From contig JAHILF010000098.1 in NCBI GenBank assembly GCA_018897105.1, forward strand, positions 1 to 64,000: a stretch of DNA of 64,000 bases, written 5' to 3'. Positions 1 through 8,057 of the stretch are shown here, in pieces. Under the pieces are notes generated by a model, which worked only from the letters and a program-made list of their open reading frames with translations, was not told where the DNA came from and ran no database searches. Each line of letters starts with the position of its first letter. The first letter of the stretch is position 1. This DNA comes from Pseudomonadota bacterium. GTDB lineage: Bacteria; Desulfobacterota; Desulfobulbia; Desulfobulbales; SURF-16. The position numbers and the translations under genes are program-made.

Positions 1-409
1 ACGAAATATCGGCGGGCTGAAGCAAACGGCCTTGGCATGTGAAGGATTCTGGCATGAGTCTGTTATGCCAGAAAATGGATTGTGAGTCCAGTTTTATTTT
101 TGCTGGGGATTCACATTTGAAACCTGACCTGAGTAGTTACATAATATCTCAAATAAACCACTCTCACGCTTGTTTATAACCGCCAAAGCAACTTATTCAC
201 GCAAGAATTTTACCCAGGAGAAACCGATGGCAGGTTTTGCCGGGAATATCCCCGGGAGAATATCGGCGCAATTATTTACCCTCAATCGGGCAAAATTCCG
301 CTGTAAACGGTTAATTGGCTCTTTGCTGTTTATTGAAGGAAATGATTCTGAGAAGGCCATCTGCCTGGACATTTTTAACAACCTGGAGGGAAAAGACAGG
401 AGAGTCGGG
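1..409. other. Gene-poor left edge with a stem-loop
   Basis: No convincing gene is seen in these 409 bases. The two short frames open at the left edge (14 and 28 codons) could be the tail of a truncated upstream + strand gene, but nothing in them is recognisable. A perfect 9-bp inverted repeat lies at 47-55 and 65-73 (arm TTCTGGCAT, 9-nt loop). No T-run follows it on either strand, so it is not a typical intrinsic terminator. An imperfect second hairpin lies at about 81-117. Confidence 0.4.
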
Positions 410-709
410 TTAAAGGGTAATCTGATCTATCGGCCCCTGATAGATTACCGGCGTTATGCCACGGCTTGCTATAGCCCTTTCCGCAGCCTTACAGATGGTA
501 GTCATATAGACTTTCTGGCAATCCTGGATAATATCGGCGATCCATTCACACATATCCCGATCAAAAAACTCGACGATAAGTGGCTCAGAGGCCCTTTCTC
601 CCACAAATTGCAGCCCGTTCCCCGTCTGCTCATAAATCAGAAATCTCTTTGCAGTGCCAAAACGTTCGTTCACCACTTTTTTGTCACTCGATACAACGGC
701 TATACGCAT
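410..709 (-). CDS. NifX/NifB C-terminal-like (dinitrogenase FeMo-cofactor biosynthesis domain) protein
   Basis: This 99-residue protein consists of a single domain of the family found in NifX, NafY and the NifB C-terminus, which bind or carry Fe-S/Mo-Fe cofactor precursors. The N-terminal strand MRIAVVSSD, the NERFGTAKRFLIYE segment at about residues 14-27 and the C-terminal alternating helix/strand pattern support the call. Start choice: the frame could begin 19 codons upstream, but the ATG at 709 is preceded by a strong AGGAGG-type ribosome site, so it is preferred. No nitrogenase genes are nearby. Such stand-alone proteins are common in anaerobes and are often unrelated to nitrogen fixation, so the cofactor handled is unknown. 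Family assignment is fairly sure; the role is not. Confidence 0.75.
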   Translation of the reverse strand: MRIAVVSSDKKVVNERFGTAKRFLIYEQTGNGLQFVGERASEPLIVEFFDRDMCEWIADIIQDCQKVYMTTICKAAERAIASRGITPVIYQGPIDQITL

Positions 710-1076
710 ATCTCCTCCTTTATCGAGAGAGTTGACAGTCCGGGGAATGTACAAAAAATTTCCCACCCATCATGGAAATGATCGCGTTTTTTTAATACAA
801 ATTATATGCCACCTGCATCCCTTTTCTACCGCATGATCGCAACCAGTCGTTATCTCGTTATAAAGTCGTTTATGCCTCTTTGCCTGTTACAGAAACAAAT
901 CAATTTTTTTCTACCCCAGATCTGTTGCATAATTCAATTTCTTGAACTTTTCAGCTTGACCGCCAGTCACAATGATAATAATGTTTTTCCATATTCATCC
1001 CCTGCGTAAATTATTCTCTGGAATCTTCTTCCGCCAATAATAAAACTGATCATCAGGCAACAGCGAGGTAAAACAC
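710..1076. other. Divergent intergenic region
   Basis: This 367-base AT-rich spacer separates the leftward NifX-like gene from the rightward TPR gene, so promoters for both probably lie here. A TATAAT hexamer faces the NifX-like gene (minus strand, 801-806) but has no good -35 partner. The overlapping TGGCA/TTTGTA arrangement is only a partial sigma-54 match, with GT instead of GC at -12. No gene is supported. Confidence 0.3.
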
Positions 1077-1691
1077 TTGACAAACAACACGAATATCCCT
1101 GACGGATATATAAAAAAAGAAACAATGTGGTTCGTTGCTTTGGTAGCTCTTGCTTTCGGCTTTCTGGCAGGGATTGTTTTCAGCGTTTATAAATCCGGTC
1201 CGTCTCCGGCACCCGTCACCCCGCAGGCCATTCAGCAGCAAAGTCAGAACCCGTCTACTGACGCGCAGACAACCCAGAACATACTGGCCCTGGAAAAAGA
1301 GGTGGTTGCCCACCCGGACAACGTTGAGGCGTGGACCCAACTGGGCAATTATTATTTTGACAGCAACAATTTTGGCAAGGCCATTGAGGCCTACAATAAA
1401 TCACTTGCTTTAAATCCAAATAATGCCGACGTGCTGACCGATCTGGGGGTCATGTATCGCCGCAATGGCAACCCCAAAGAGGCGATTGCGGCCTTTGATC
1501 GAGCCATAGCAATCAACCCGAACCACCCCACTGCCAGGTTTAACCGGGGCATCGTACAGCTCTACGACCTGAAAGATCGTGAGGGCGCAATCAAAACATG
1601 GGAGGAGTTGGTGAAACTTCACCCTGACGCCAAGGCGCCGAATGGACAGCCTGTCACCGAAATCATCACAACGGTCAAAGAGCAGAAATAA
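1077..1691 (+). CDS. Membrane-anchored TPR-repeat protein
   Basis: The 204-residue product has a short cytoplasmic N-terminus, one hydrophobic segment at about residues 17-38 and a Pro/Gln-rich linker (about 40-70). At least two clear tetratricopeptide repeats follow (about 84-117 and 118-151), with a degenerate third. TPR repeats are protein-protein docking surfaces, so this is probably a periplasm-facing scaffold. The start is a TTG at 1077 with a GAGG ribosome site eight bases upstream; no in-frame ATG precedes the membrane segment. An intrinsic terminator follows, so the gene is probably monocistronic. The architecture resembles cytochrome c biogenesis factors of the CcmH/CycH type, but no ccm genes are adjacent and that function is not claimed. 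Confidence 0.8.
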   Translation: MTNNTNIPDGYIKKETMWFVALVALAFGFLAGIVFSVYKSGPSPAPVTPQAIQQQSQNPSTDAQTTQNILALEKEVVAHPDNVEAWTQLGNYYFDSNNFGKAIEAYNKSLALNPNNADVLTDLGVMYRRNGNPKEAIAAFDRAIAINPNHPTARFNRGIVQLYDLKDREGAIKTWEELVKLHPDAKAPNGQPVTEIITTVKEQK

Positions 1692-1714
1692 TTCCAGGCA
1701 AGGTCCCTTCTCCG

Positions 1715-1750
1715 AATCAGAGCAGCTCTGCTGCTCTGATTTTCTTCAGT
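1715..1750 (+). terminator. Intrinsic terminator after the TPR gene
   Basis: A perfect 12-bp stem (1715-1726 with 1730-1741, 3-nt loop TCT) is followed by a T-rich tract, 24 bases after the TPR gene stop codon. Confidence 0.75.
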
Positions 1751-1924
1751 TCGTAAAAAAGTTTCCTAAACAATCTGTAATTGCTATAGTAAGTTATTGA
1801 AACAGCAATAAGCGTGGTCATTTTTGTCAACGAGGCTCAGCTCATGCAGAAATCCTGCTTCACCTCACAAATACACTCTATTTATGCATTTTCTTCTTTT
1901 TAATCAAATCACTGCGTCAAAGCT

Positions 1925-3961
1925 GTGAAATCATCTCGCCAATATCCACTTTCATCACTCATTGTCCTGGCGGCCGTCATGCTGACAGGGGCTTTTCTGC
2001 TATTATCCACCCATTTCTATTTTCATCATCTTTTGCTGCAGCTTGAAAGAACCGCTGCCAATGAAAGAGCGCGACGTATCATCGGCGAACACATAGTCAG
2101 CGACCTGCATCAGGCCAGCGCCCAGTTTTACCAGATGCTTGCTGAAATACGGGTAGAAAAACGTAAACTTACCCAAAATCTCATCCAACAGGAACTCGCT
2201 GATATTCGCTCCGCCCTCAAGGTTATTGAAGTTGGCGGTGTTTTTCACAAGGCAATCCAGCTGCATTCTTCGCCAGAAGAAAAACTGATTGACGAAATTA
2301 CCTACAAAAAGACCGACAAGGAAAAGTATCTGATCGAGTTGCTGGAGATCAACCCCCTGCTTGCTGAAATTGAAGAGAAAGTGGTGATGCTGGAAAATCT
2401 GCTGCACAAACGTGATGGTCTTCAGGGAACTGCCGGTCAAACCGGTGATCTGTTCCAAATCCAGCAGGAACTTCATCGATTTCTTAAAAATACGGAACCC
2501 CTTTTCAGCAAAATAGACGAAGCGGGTAACAGTATCTATTTTATCAATACGAAACGACTACACGAACTTGATATAGAGGAAAAAGCTCTCGCCAAAAAAT
2601 ACCAGCTGGTGGAATTGGCCATTTTTATTACCATCTTCACCATCACCTTCTCCTTGTTTTTTGCCCTGGCCCGGAAGATTCTCACCATCAACAAAAAACT
2701 GCAGCAGGAAATTCTTGAAAAAGGACAGGCTGAGGATCTCATCAGTCGGGCGAAACAGGAGTGGGAACGGACGTTTGATGCAGTCCCTGATCCCATTGTG
2801 CTGCTCGATAGAGAACACCGCATTATCCGTCTCAACAAGGCCATGGCGTCGCTGGTGGGCAAACCGGTGGCCCAATGTGTCGGCTTGAAATGTTATCAGG
2901 TCATGCACGGGACTGACAGCCCCCCTTCCTATTGCCCGCATTCCCTGCTGATCAATGATCACCGGGAGCACAAAACCGTGCAGTTCATGGATCTTTTCGG
3001 TGTTTTCTTTGAAATTTCGGTTTCCCCCCTGTTCACTCGCGACGGGGAACTCATCGGCTCCGTTCATATAGCCCGTGATATCACCGACCAGAAACAGGCC
3101 GAAAATGCCCTGTATAAAGCCAATGAGGAACTGGAGCAGAAGGTTGAACAAAGAACGATCGTGCTGAAGAGATTTATCGATGAACTGCAGTACGAAATAT
3201 CAAACCGCATCAAGGCGGAGGAGGCCCTTTTCCAGACCCAGCACCAGCTTCTGCACGCCGAGAAACTGAGCGCCATCGGCAAACTCTCCGCCTCAATCGC
3301 CCATGAGTTCAACAATCCTCTTTTTGCAGTCATTAATATTCTCAGCGGGGTGCAGCAACACGAATCCCTCTCCCCGCAGAATGAGAGGATGCTTGAGCTG
3401 GCTATCCAGGAATGCGACAGAATGAAGATGCTGATCCAGAACCTGCGCGATTTTAACCGTCCGTCCACCGGCGTCCATGTAGCCACCGATATCCACCAGA
3501 CCATCGACAATATGCTGCTGCTGTGCAAAAAAGAGTTCACGGACAGGAAAATTAAGGTTGAAAAGAATTTCGCCGTCAACATGCCGGTGATCCTGGTGGT
3601 GAAAGACCAGATCTGCCAGGTACTCCTCAATCTCCTGACCAATGCCCGCGATGCCTGTAAAAACGGCGGGGTCATCAAAATCAGTACCGAAGTGCTCGAC
3701 CAGCGGGTGGCCATCAGCATGGAAGACAGCGGCTGCGGTATTGAACCTGATCACCTGCACAAGATCTTCAAAGCCTTTTTCACCACCAAACAGGAACTTT
3801 CCGGCACGGGATTGGGACTTGCCGTTTCGCTGGGCATTATCGAAAAGCATGGAGGGACGATCTCGGTCAATTCCCAACTGCAGAAGGGCAGCGTCTTTAC
3901 CATCACCCTGCCGATCATTCCGGAAAATGATAATCTGGGTGAATACCGAATTCTCATCTGA
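1925..3961 (+). CDS. PAS-domain sensor histidine kinase (orphan)
   Basis: This 678-residue inner-membrane kinase autophosphorylates on histidine and should pass the phosphate to a response regulator. Transmembrane helices at about 9-31 and 229-250 bracket a periplasmic, probably coiled-coil, sensor. A PAS domain (about 280-390) and a coiled coil (about 390-440) follow. The H-box has H460 in IAHEFNNP, and the ATPase shows an N-box around N569-N573, a G1 motif DSGCGIE (601-607) and G2 GTGLGLA (627-633). The PAS domain contains Cys318, Cys323 and Cys337, the last in a Cys-Pro-His, which could bind metal or haem or respond to redox; that is inference. The start is a GTG at 1925 with a weak ribosome site. 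No regulator gene is adjacent. Confidence 0.9.
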   Translation: MKSSRQYPLSSLIVLAAVMLTGAFLLLSTHFYFHHLLLQLERTAANERARRIIGEHIVSDLHQASAQFYQMLAEIRVEKRKLTQNLIQQELADIRSALKVIEVGGVFHKAIQLHSSPEEKLIDEITYKKTDKEKYLIELLEINPLLAEIEEKVVMLENLLHKRDGLQGTAGQTGDLFQIQQELHRFLKNTEPLFSKIDEAGNSIYFINTKRLHELDIEEKALAKKYQLVELAIFITIFTITFSLFFALARKILTINKKLQQEILEKGQAEDLISRAKQEWERTFDAVPDPIVLLDREHRIIRLNKAMASLVGKPVAQCVGLKCYQVMHGTDSPPSYCPHSLLINDHREHKTVQFMDLFGVFFEISVSPLFTRDGELIGSVHIARDITDQKQAENALYKANEELEQKVEQRTIVLKRFIDELQYEISNRIKAEEALFQTQHQLLHAEKLSAIGKLSASIAHEFNNPLFAVINILSGVQQHESLSPQNERMLELAIQECDRMKMLIQNLRDFNRPSTGVHVATDIHQTIDNMLLLCKKEFTDRKIKVEKNFAVNMPVILVVKDQICQVLLNLLTNARDACKNGGVIKISTEVLDQRVAISMEDSGCGIEPDHLHKIFKAFFTTKQELSGTGLGLAVSLGIIEKHGGTISVNSQLQKGSVFTITLPIIPENDNLGEYRILI

Positions 3962-4023
3962 AATCGTTCTATTAGATTAGAGACAAAGGTCGAGTTTTGC
4001 GGGCCGCCAAACCCAAGGGTGCC

Positions 4024-4806
4024 TCAAAAGAAAAGAGTAACGGCAAGCCAGCCCAAGGCCTCGCCAAACTCGCAACTCGCCCCCAGCACATCTCCCGTGA
4101 CCCCACCCAGCATTTCATGGGCCCGATAGCGCAGCCAGAATGACGGCACCATGGTGACGTAAAAAACCGCGGCAAGACCTATCAATACGGGGGTATGCGA
4201 GCTGGCCGATACCAGCACCGGCAGCAGAAACAAAAAGCCGATCAAGATCTCCTTCACCGTTATCTGGCCGACAAACAGCTGCCCGGTCCCGTTTTTGCGG
4301 GGATAACGGCTTTTCCAGGCCAGGGTCATCATGGCCCAGCGGGAAGCTGCCGGCACAAAGGCAAGACAGGCAAAGAGAACAAAGGTGGGAAAATCCCGCC
4401 AGGTCTGCACCAGAGTGAGCAGCGAAGAAAGACCGGCGGTTTTCAACAGCAGGACCAGCACAATACCCACTACCCCGAAAGCGCCGGTGGCGGAATCCTT
4501 CATGATGGCCAGTCTTTTTTCCGCCTCAAAGCTGCCGCCCAGGCCGTCAAACAGGTCCGCCACCCCATCAAGATGCAGTCCCCTGGTCAGCCAGGCTTCA
4601 AAGGCAACCAGCAGCACGGCGGCGGCAAGAGGCGCAAGCCCGACAGCCAGCATCAGCCAGCCGCAACCGGCCATGGCCACACCGATTAACCAGCCGGCCA
4701 GGGGGAAGAATGCCCCGCTCCGCGCGACGTTTTCCTGGGTCACTCCGCTAAGTTTTACCGGAATAATAGTCAAAAAAGATAGGGCAACCGCAATGGAGCG
4801 CAGCAT
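4024..4806 (-). CDS. cobS: Adenosylcobinamide-GDP ribazoletransferase (cobalamin-5'-phosphate synthase)
   Basis: CobS joins adenosylcobinamide-GDP to alpha-ribazole (5'-phosphate) in the last step of cobamide nucleotide-loop assembly and is an integral inner-membrane enzyme. The 260-residue protein has the expected length and several hydrophobic helices. It carries the family signature RGLHLDGVADLFDG at residues 75-88, an acidic Mg-binding motif. It is the last gene of the leftward cbiR-cobT-cobS group and lies 31 bases after cobT, whose product makes its alpha-ribazole-phosphate substrate. The HK gene converges from the other side with a 62-base gap and no obvious terminator. Confidence 0.95.
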   Translation of the reverse strand: MLRSIAVALSFLTIIPVKLSGVTQENVARSGAFFPLAGWLIGVAMAGCGWLMLAVGLAPLAAAVLLVAFEAWLTRGLHLDGVADLFDGLGGSFEAEKRLAIMKDSATGAFGVVGIVLVLLLKTAGLSSLLTLVQTWRDFPTFVLFACLAFVPAASRWAMMTLAWKSRYPRKNGTGQLFVGQITVKEILIGFLFLLPVLVSASSHTPVLIGLAAVFYVTMVPSFWLRYRAHEMLGGVTGDVLGASCEFGEALGWLAVTLFF

Positions 4807-4837
4807 GGGCTTGTTCCTTGTCTCATCGCACCGGTTA

Positions 4838-5899
4838 TCAGACGCTCACCCCGGCCTCGGCAAAGGTGGCCATTTCGTTTATAATTTTCACCCCGGCCTC
4901 GATGATGCCCATGGCCAGGGCTGCTCCGGTTCCTTCCCCGAGGCGCATATCCAGGTTGAGGATGGGAGAAAGGCCAAGTTTTTCAAAAAAAATGCGATGT
5001 CCCTGTTCAGCCGACATATGGCTGAAGAAACAATAATCAGCCACATTTTGTTGCAGCTGCAAAGCAACCAGGGCCCCGGCGCTGGAAATAAAACCGTCCA
5101 CCACCACCGCCACCCGGCTGCGGGCACATTCCAGAATCATACCACAGATGGCGGCGATCTCAAACCCGCCCAGGGCAGCCAGGGTGTCCAGCGGCCCCTG
5201 GAGATGGTCTTTGTTGATCTCAAGACCTCTCTTGATCACCTCAATCTTGTGATTAAGTGTGGCATCATCGATGCCGGTACCCCTGCCGGTAATTTCTTCC
5301 ACCCCGACACCAAGCAAAGCGGCAAAAAGGGCGGCGGACGGGGTTGTGTTGGCTATCCCCATCTCACCGGTGCCCAGTATCCTTGCCCCGTTACTGATGG
5401 CCTCTCGGGCGGTTTCCATGCCAACGCCTATGGCCTGCAATGCCTCATTGATCTCCATGGCCGGACCTTTGGCCAGGTTTGCCGTACCGGCTTTCACCTT
5501 ACGCGAAACCAGGCCCTTTTCATTCATCTCAGCGGCCACGCCCACATCGATAACCCACACCTCTGCGCCCACATGGCGCGCCAGCACATTCACCCCGGCC
5601 CCACCCCGCAAAAAATTAACGACCATCTGCCGGGTGACATCCCGGGGCACGCTGCTCACCCCCTCCTCCGCCACCCCATGATCTGCGGCAAAGGTGAGGA
5701 TAACCTTGCGGCCCAGATCCGGCCTGATAGTGTTCTGGATAGCGCATATCCGCCTGGCCAGAACTTCAAGCTCACCCAGGCTTCCCCTAGGTTTGGTCAG
5801 ATTGTCGAGGCGGGCCTGGGCCTGCTCCAGCATCAATCGGTTTACCGGCTGAATTTCCTGTAACAACACGGCCAGATCATCCCTGCTCGTCAGTACCAT
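4838..5899 (-). CDS. cobT: Nicotinate-nucleotide--dimethylbenzimidazole phosphoribosyltransferase
   Basis: CobT activates the lower-ligand base by transferring phosphoribose from nicotinate mononucleotide. With the start at 5899 the protein is 353 residues, the usual family length. The motif PRGSLG (37-42), the GEMGIANTT segment (178-186) and the catalytic glutamate in LGEGTGAA (E322) are all visible. Start choice: an upstream in-frame start at 5947 would overlap the preceding gene by 32 bases, while the ATG at 5899 has a GGGG ribosome site and begins the conserved N-terminus. It lies between cbiR and cobS, all leftward, so co-transcription is expected. No cobalamin riboswitch was recognised upstream of the group. 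Confidence 0.95.
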   Translation of the reverse strand: MVLTSRDDLAVLLQEIQPVNRLMLEQAQARLDNLTKPRGSLGELEVLARRICAIQNTIRPDLGRKVILTFAADHGVAEEGVSSVPRDVTRQMVVNFLRGGAGVNVLARHVGAEVWVIDVGVAAEMNEKGLVSRKVKAGTANLAKGPAMEINEALQAIGVGMETAREAISNGARILGTGEMGIANTTPSAALFAALLGVGVEEITGRGTGIDDATLNHKIEVIKRGLEINKDHLQGPLDTLAALGGFEIAAICGMILECARSRVAVVVDGFISSAGALVALQLQQNVADYCFFSHMSAEQGHRIFFEKLGLSPILNLDMRLGEGTGAALAMGIIEAGVKIINEMATFAEAGVSV

Positions 5900-5915
5900 A
5901 TTCCCCTTTCCTCTT

Positions 5916-6701
5916 CTACTGTTGATAGTGAAGCCAACTTTCCGCAATATGCTGCAAGGAGGCCTGCAGGTCGGCGCTGCGGTAAACCTCCAGGGTGAGC
6001 ACCCCGGTAAAGCCTACGGCATGCAAAACATGGCCGAGACGCTTGGAGCACGCCTGTTGTTCCGCACCCAAGGCCTGATGGTCCCGGCCGCCTCTTAGCC
6101 CGTGATAATGTATATGGGCAGCCTTGCCGATATCGGCAAAAAGAACATTCTGATCCTCGCCATACAAAAGACCATGGCCGATGTCCGCGCACAGCGCAAA
6201 ACCGTGCTCTCGCACCAGAGGTCGCACCAAGCTGAAAGGGTAGTCAATGTTTTCTATGGCCACTACCGCCCTTTCCCGGCCCAGAGCATGTCTGAGCCTC
6301 CTCAGGAATTCATCGATATTACCAAGCCATTGGCCCATGGCAAGCTCCGGCTGCAAGGCAAGATGCAGATCATAACAAAGCGGGCTAAGCTGCGCAAGCT
6401 GAGCCATCAAGCGGATAATTTCAGCAATCGCCTGTTGCCTTACGCCTTCATCACTGCTGCCGGGCTGGATATCAGAGGGGAGATGAACGGTATAACTGAG
6501 ATCATGCTCTTGCGCAAGTCCTTGCAGCAGGTGGACATCGACCTGCTGCGGCAGGCGGCATTGACTGGGGGATTCAAAAAAAAGCAGCTGGATGTCATCA
6601 ACCCTGTCGGCCAGGTAGCGGACATTCTCCTCAATGCCGGCGGGGATGACAAACGAGGTGGCGCCAATTCGCCAGGGGTAGCGCCCTTTAATCTTCACCA
6701 T
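5916..6701 (-). CDS. cbiR: AP-endonuclease-2-superfamily TIM barrel, probable cobamide-remodelling phosphodiesterase CbiR
   Basis: The 261-residue protein has the pattern of the xylose isomerase-like/AP endonuclease 2 TIM barrel. Potential metal ligands sit at strand ends: E43, H73, H113, E150 (in AIENIDYP), D173 and H176 (in CADIGHG), H198/H200 and E238. Established knowledge: CbiR, described from Akkermansia, belongs to this superfamily and hydrolyses the phosphoribosyl bond of cobamides so that they can be rebuilt with another base. The assignment here rests mainly on context, since the gene lies 16 bases upstream of cobT and in the same direction as cobS. Its start overlaps the upstream hydrolase by 14 bases. 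An unrelated sugar isomerase/epimerase is the alternative. Confidence 0.65.
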   Translation of the reverse strand: MVKIKGRYPWRIGATSFVIPAGIEENVRYLADRVDDIQLLFFESPSQCRLPQQVDVHLLQGLAQEHDLSYTVHLPSDIQPGSSDEGVRQQAIAEIIRLMAQLAQLSPLCYDLHLALQPELAMGQWLGNIDEFLRRLRHALGRERAVVAIENIDYPFSLVRPLVREHGFALCADIGHGLLYGEDQNVLFADIGKAAHIHYHGLRGGRDHQALGAEQQACSKRLGHVLHAVGFTGVLTLEVYRSADLQASLQHIAESWLHYQQ

Positions 6702-7488
6702 GTTCGATGCAGTCCTTCAGGGTGATCAATTCACCGGCCCTGTCCTGCCATGCCAGAGAAATGCCGGGCAAGGCCTCTTTTCCTGCTTTCAAGACGGCGG
6801 AAATCGTATCATAGGCCAGGGCAGGATGATTATTGGTTTCGCTGATATGGGCAAGGACAACATGCTGCAGGCCGTCATGCAGGAGATCCGCCACAAAGCG
6901 GGCGGCCTCCTCATTGGCTAGATGCCCCTGGTTGGAACGAACCCTCTGCTGCAGATAAAGAGGATAGGGACCGTTTTTCAGCATGGCGGGATCATGGTTG
7001 CATTCGATAATCAAGCCGTTGCAACCTGCCAGACGGTGCCGGATCATACGAGACACCATACCGGTGTCTGTGCAGTAACCCAGTGTGCAGAAGCCATTTT
7101 CAATGACAAAGCCCACGGGATCGGCACAATCATGGCAGATGGCAAAGGGATGAATATGGAAATGATGGAGATCAAAGCTTGTGCCGGTGTGAAACTCGTG
7201 AATGGCAGGAACAGCGCCGAGACACTTTGCCGCCGCGTCAAGAGTGCCTTTATTGGCATAGATCGGCAGCTTGTATTTACGGGCCAGAACAGCAGCCCCT
7301 TTGATATGATCGCTGTGCGCATGGGTGAGCAGTATGGCATCAAGAGAGGAAGTTTCGACGCGGATGGCAGCAAGCCTTCTCTCTATCTCCACCCCTGAGA
7401 AGCCGTTGTCAATGAGAAAGGCCCTGCCCTGGGACGAAACATAGGTCGCATTGCCTTTACTGCCGCTGCCAAGTACGCAAAACTGCAT
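6688..7488 (-). CDS. MBL-fold metallo-hydrolase, YycJ/WalJ-like
   Basis: This 266-residue cytosolic hydrolase belongs to the metallo-beta-lactamase superfamily. The zinc motif HAHSDH is at residues 56-61, and the N-terminal MQFCVLGSGSKGN is typical of the YycJ/WalJ group of exonuclease-like enzymes. Its natural substrate cannot be read from sequence. It sits between dut (60-base gap) and cbiR (14-base overlap), which suggests transcription into the cobamide genes rather than a shared function. Confidence 0.85.
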   Translation of the reverse strand: MQFCVLGSGSKGNATYVSSQGRAFLIDNGFSGVEIERRLAAIRVETSSLDAILLTHAHSDHIKGAAVLARKYKLPIYANKGTLDAAAKCLGAVPAIHEFHTGTSFDLHHFHIHPFAICHDCADPVGFVIENGFCTLGYCTDTGMVSRMIRHRLAGCNGLIIECNHDPAMLKNGPYPLYLQQRVRSNQGHLANEEAARFVADLLHDGLQHVVLAHISETNNHPALAYDTISAVLKAGKEALPGISLAWQDRAGELITLKDCIEHGED

Positions 7489-7548
7489 CAGTCATTCCCT
7501 GATGATCTTATTCTGGTCCCGGCCCAAACAAAGCACTTGCCCAGGCAA

Positions 7549-8016
7549 TCAGATGCCGGAATGGCCGAATCCGCCATCGCCCCGCCGGGTCTCGTCCAGG
7601 GCCGTTACCGCAAGCACTTGGGCTCGGCAGACAGGGGCCAATACCAGCTGAGCAATCCGGTCGCCCCGGTTGATGGTAAATGTTTTCCGGCCGAGATTGA
7701 TCAAACCCACTTTCACCTCGCCGCGGTAATCAGCATCGATGGTGCCGGGACTGTTGACCACTGTGATGCCATACTTGATGGCAAGACCGCTACGGGGCCG
7801 TACCTGCAACTCAAATCCCGGTGGAACGGCCACGGCAAAACCCGTGGGCACCATACAGATATCCCCCGGCGCCAAACACAAGGGTTCGTGCAGCGCACTG
7901 GCCACATCCATGCCTGCTGCCAGATCAGAGTGATAGGCGGGTAAAGGCAGATCAGCACTTTGCTCGGGATCGAGCCAACGTAATGAAAGAGTAATCTGTT
8001 TTTGCATCATCCTCAT
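7549..8016 (-). CDS. dut: dUTP diphosphatase
   Basis: The enzyme hydrolyses dUTP to dUMP and pyrophosphate, keeping uracil out of DNA and supplying thymidylate synthesis. The 155-residue trimeric-type dUTPase shows all five motifs: AGMDV (34-38), RSGLA (75-79), the D94/YRGE block, GDRIAQL (118-124) and the C-terminal GDGGFGHSG (146-154). Two ATG codons at the N-terminus (residues 1 and 4) are both plausible starts. It follows the M16 peptidase by 41 bases on the same strand. Confidence 0.96.
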   Translation of the reverse strand: MRMMQKQITLSLRWLDPEQSADLPLPAYHSDLAAGMDVASALHEPLCLAPGDICMVPTGFAVAVPPGFELQVRPRSGLAIKYGITVVNSPGTIDADYRGEVKVGLINLGRKTFTINRGDRIAQLVLAPVCRAQVLAVTALDETRRGDGGFGHSGI

Positions 8017-8057
8017 TATTCCGTTGCGGCGATGGAACTACTCCCCAGCGGGCTCCG

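Noticed and set aside
170-781. 203-codon open frame on the + strand
   Set aside because: It runs antisense across the NifX-like gene, which has a strong ribosome site and family similarity.
801-815. Possible sigma-54 promoter ahead of the NifX-like gene
   Set aside because: Only a partial match; the -12 element reads GT rather than GC and a TATAAT overlaps it.
4331-5863. 510-codon open frame on the + strand
   Set aside because: It lies antisense to cobT and cobS, has no ribosome site and its product has no domain; it results from codon bias of the real genes.
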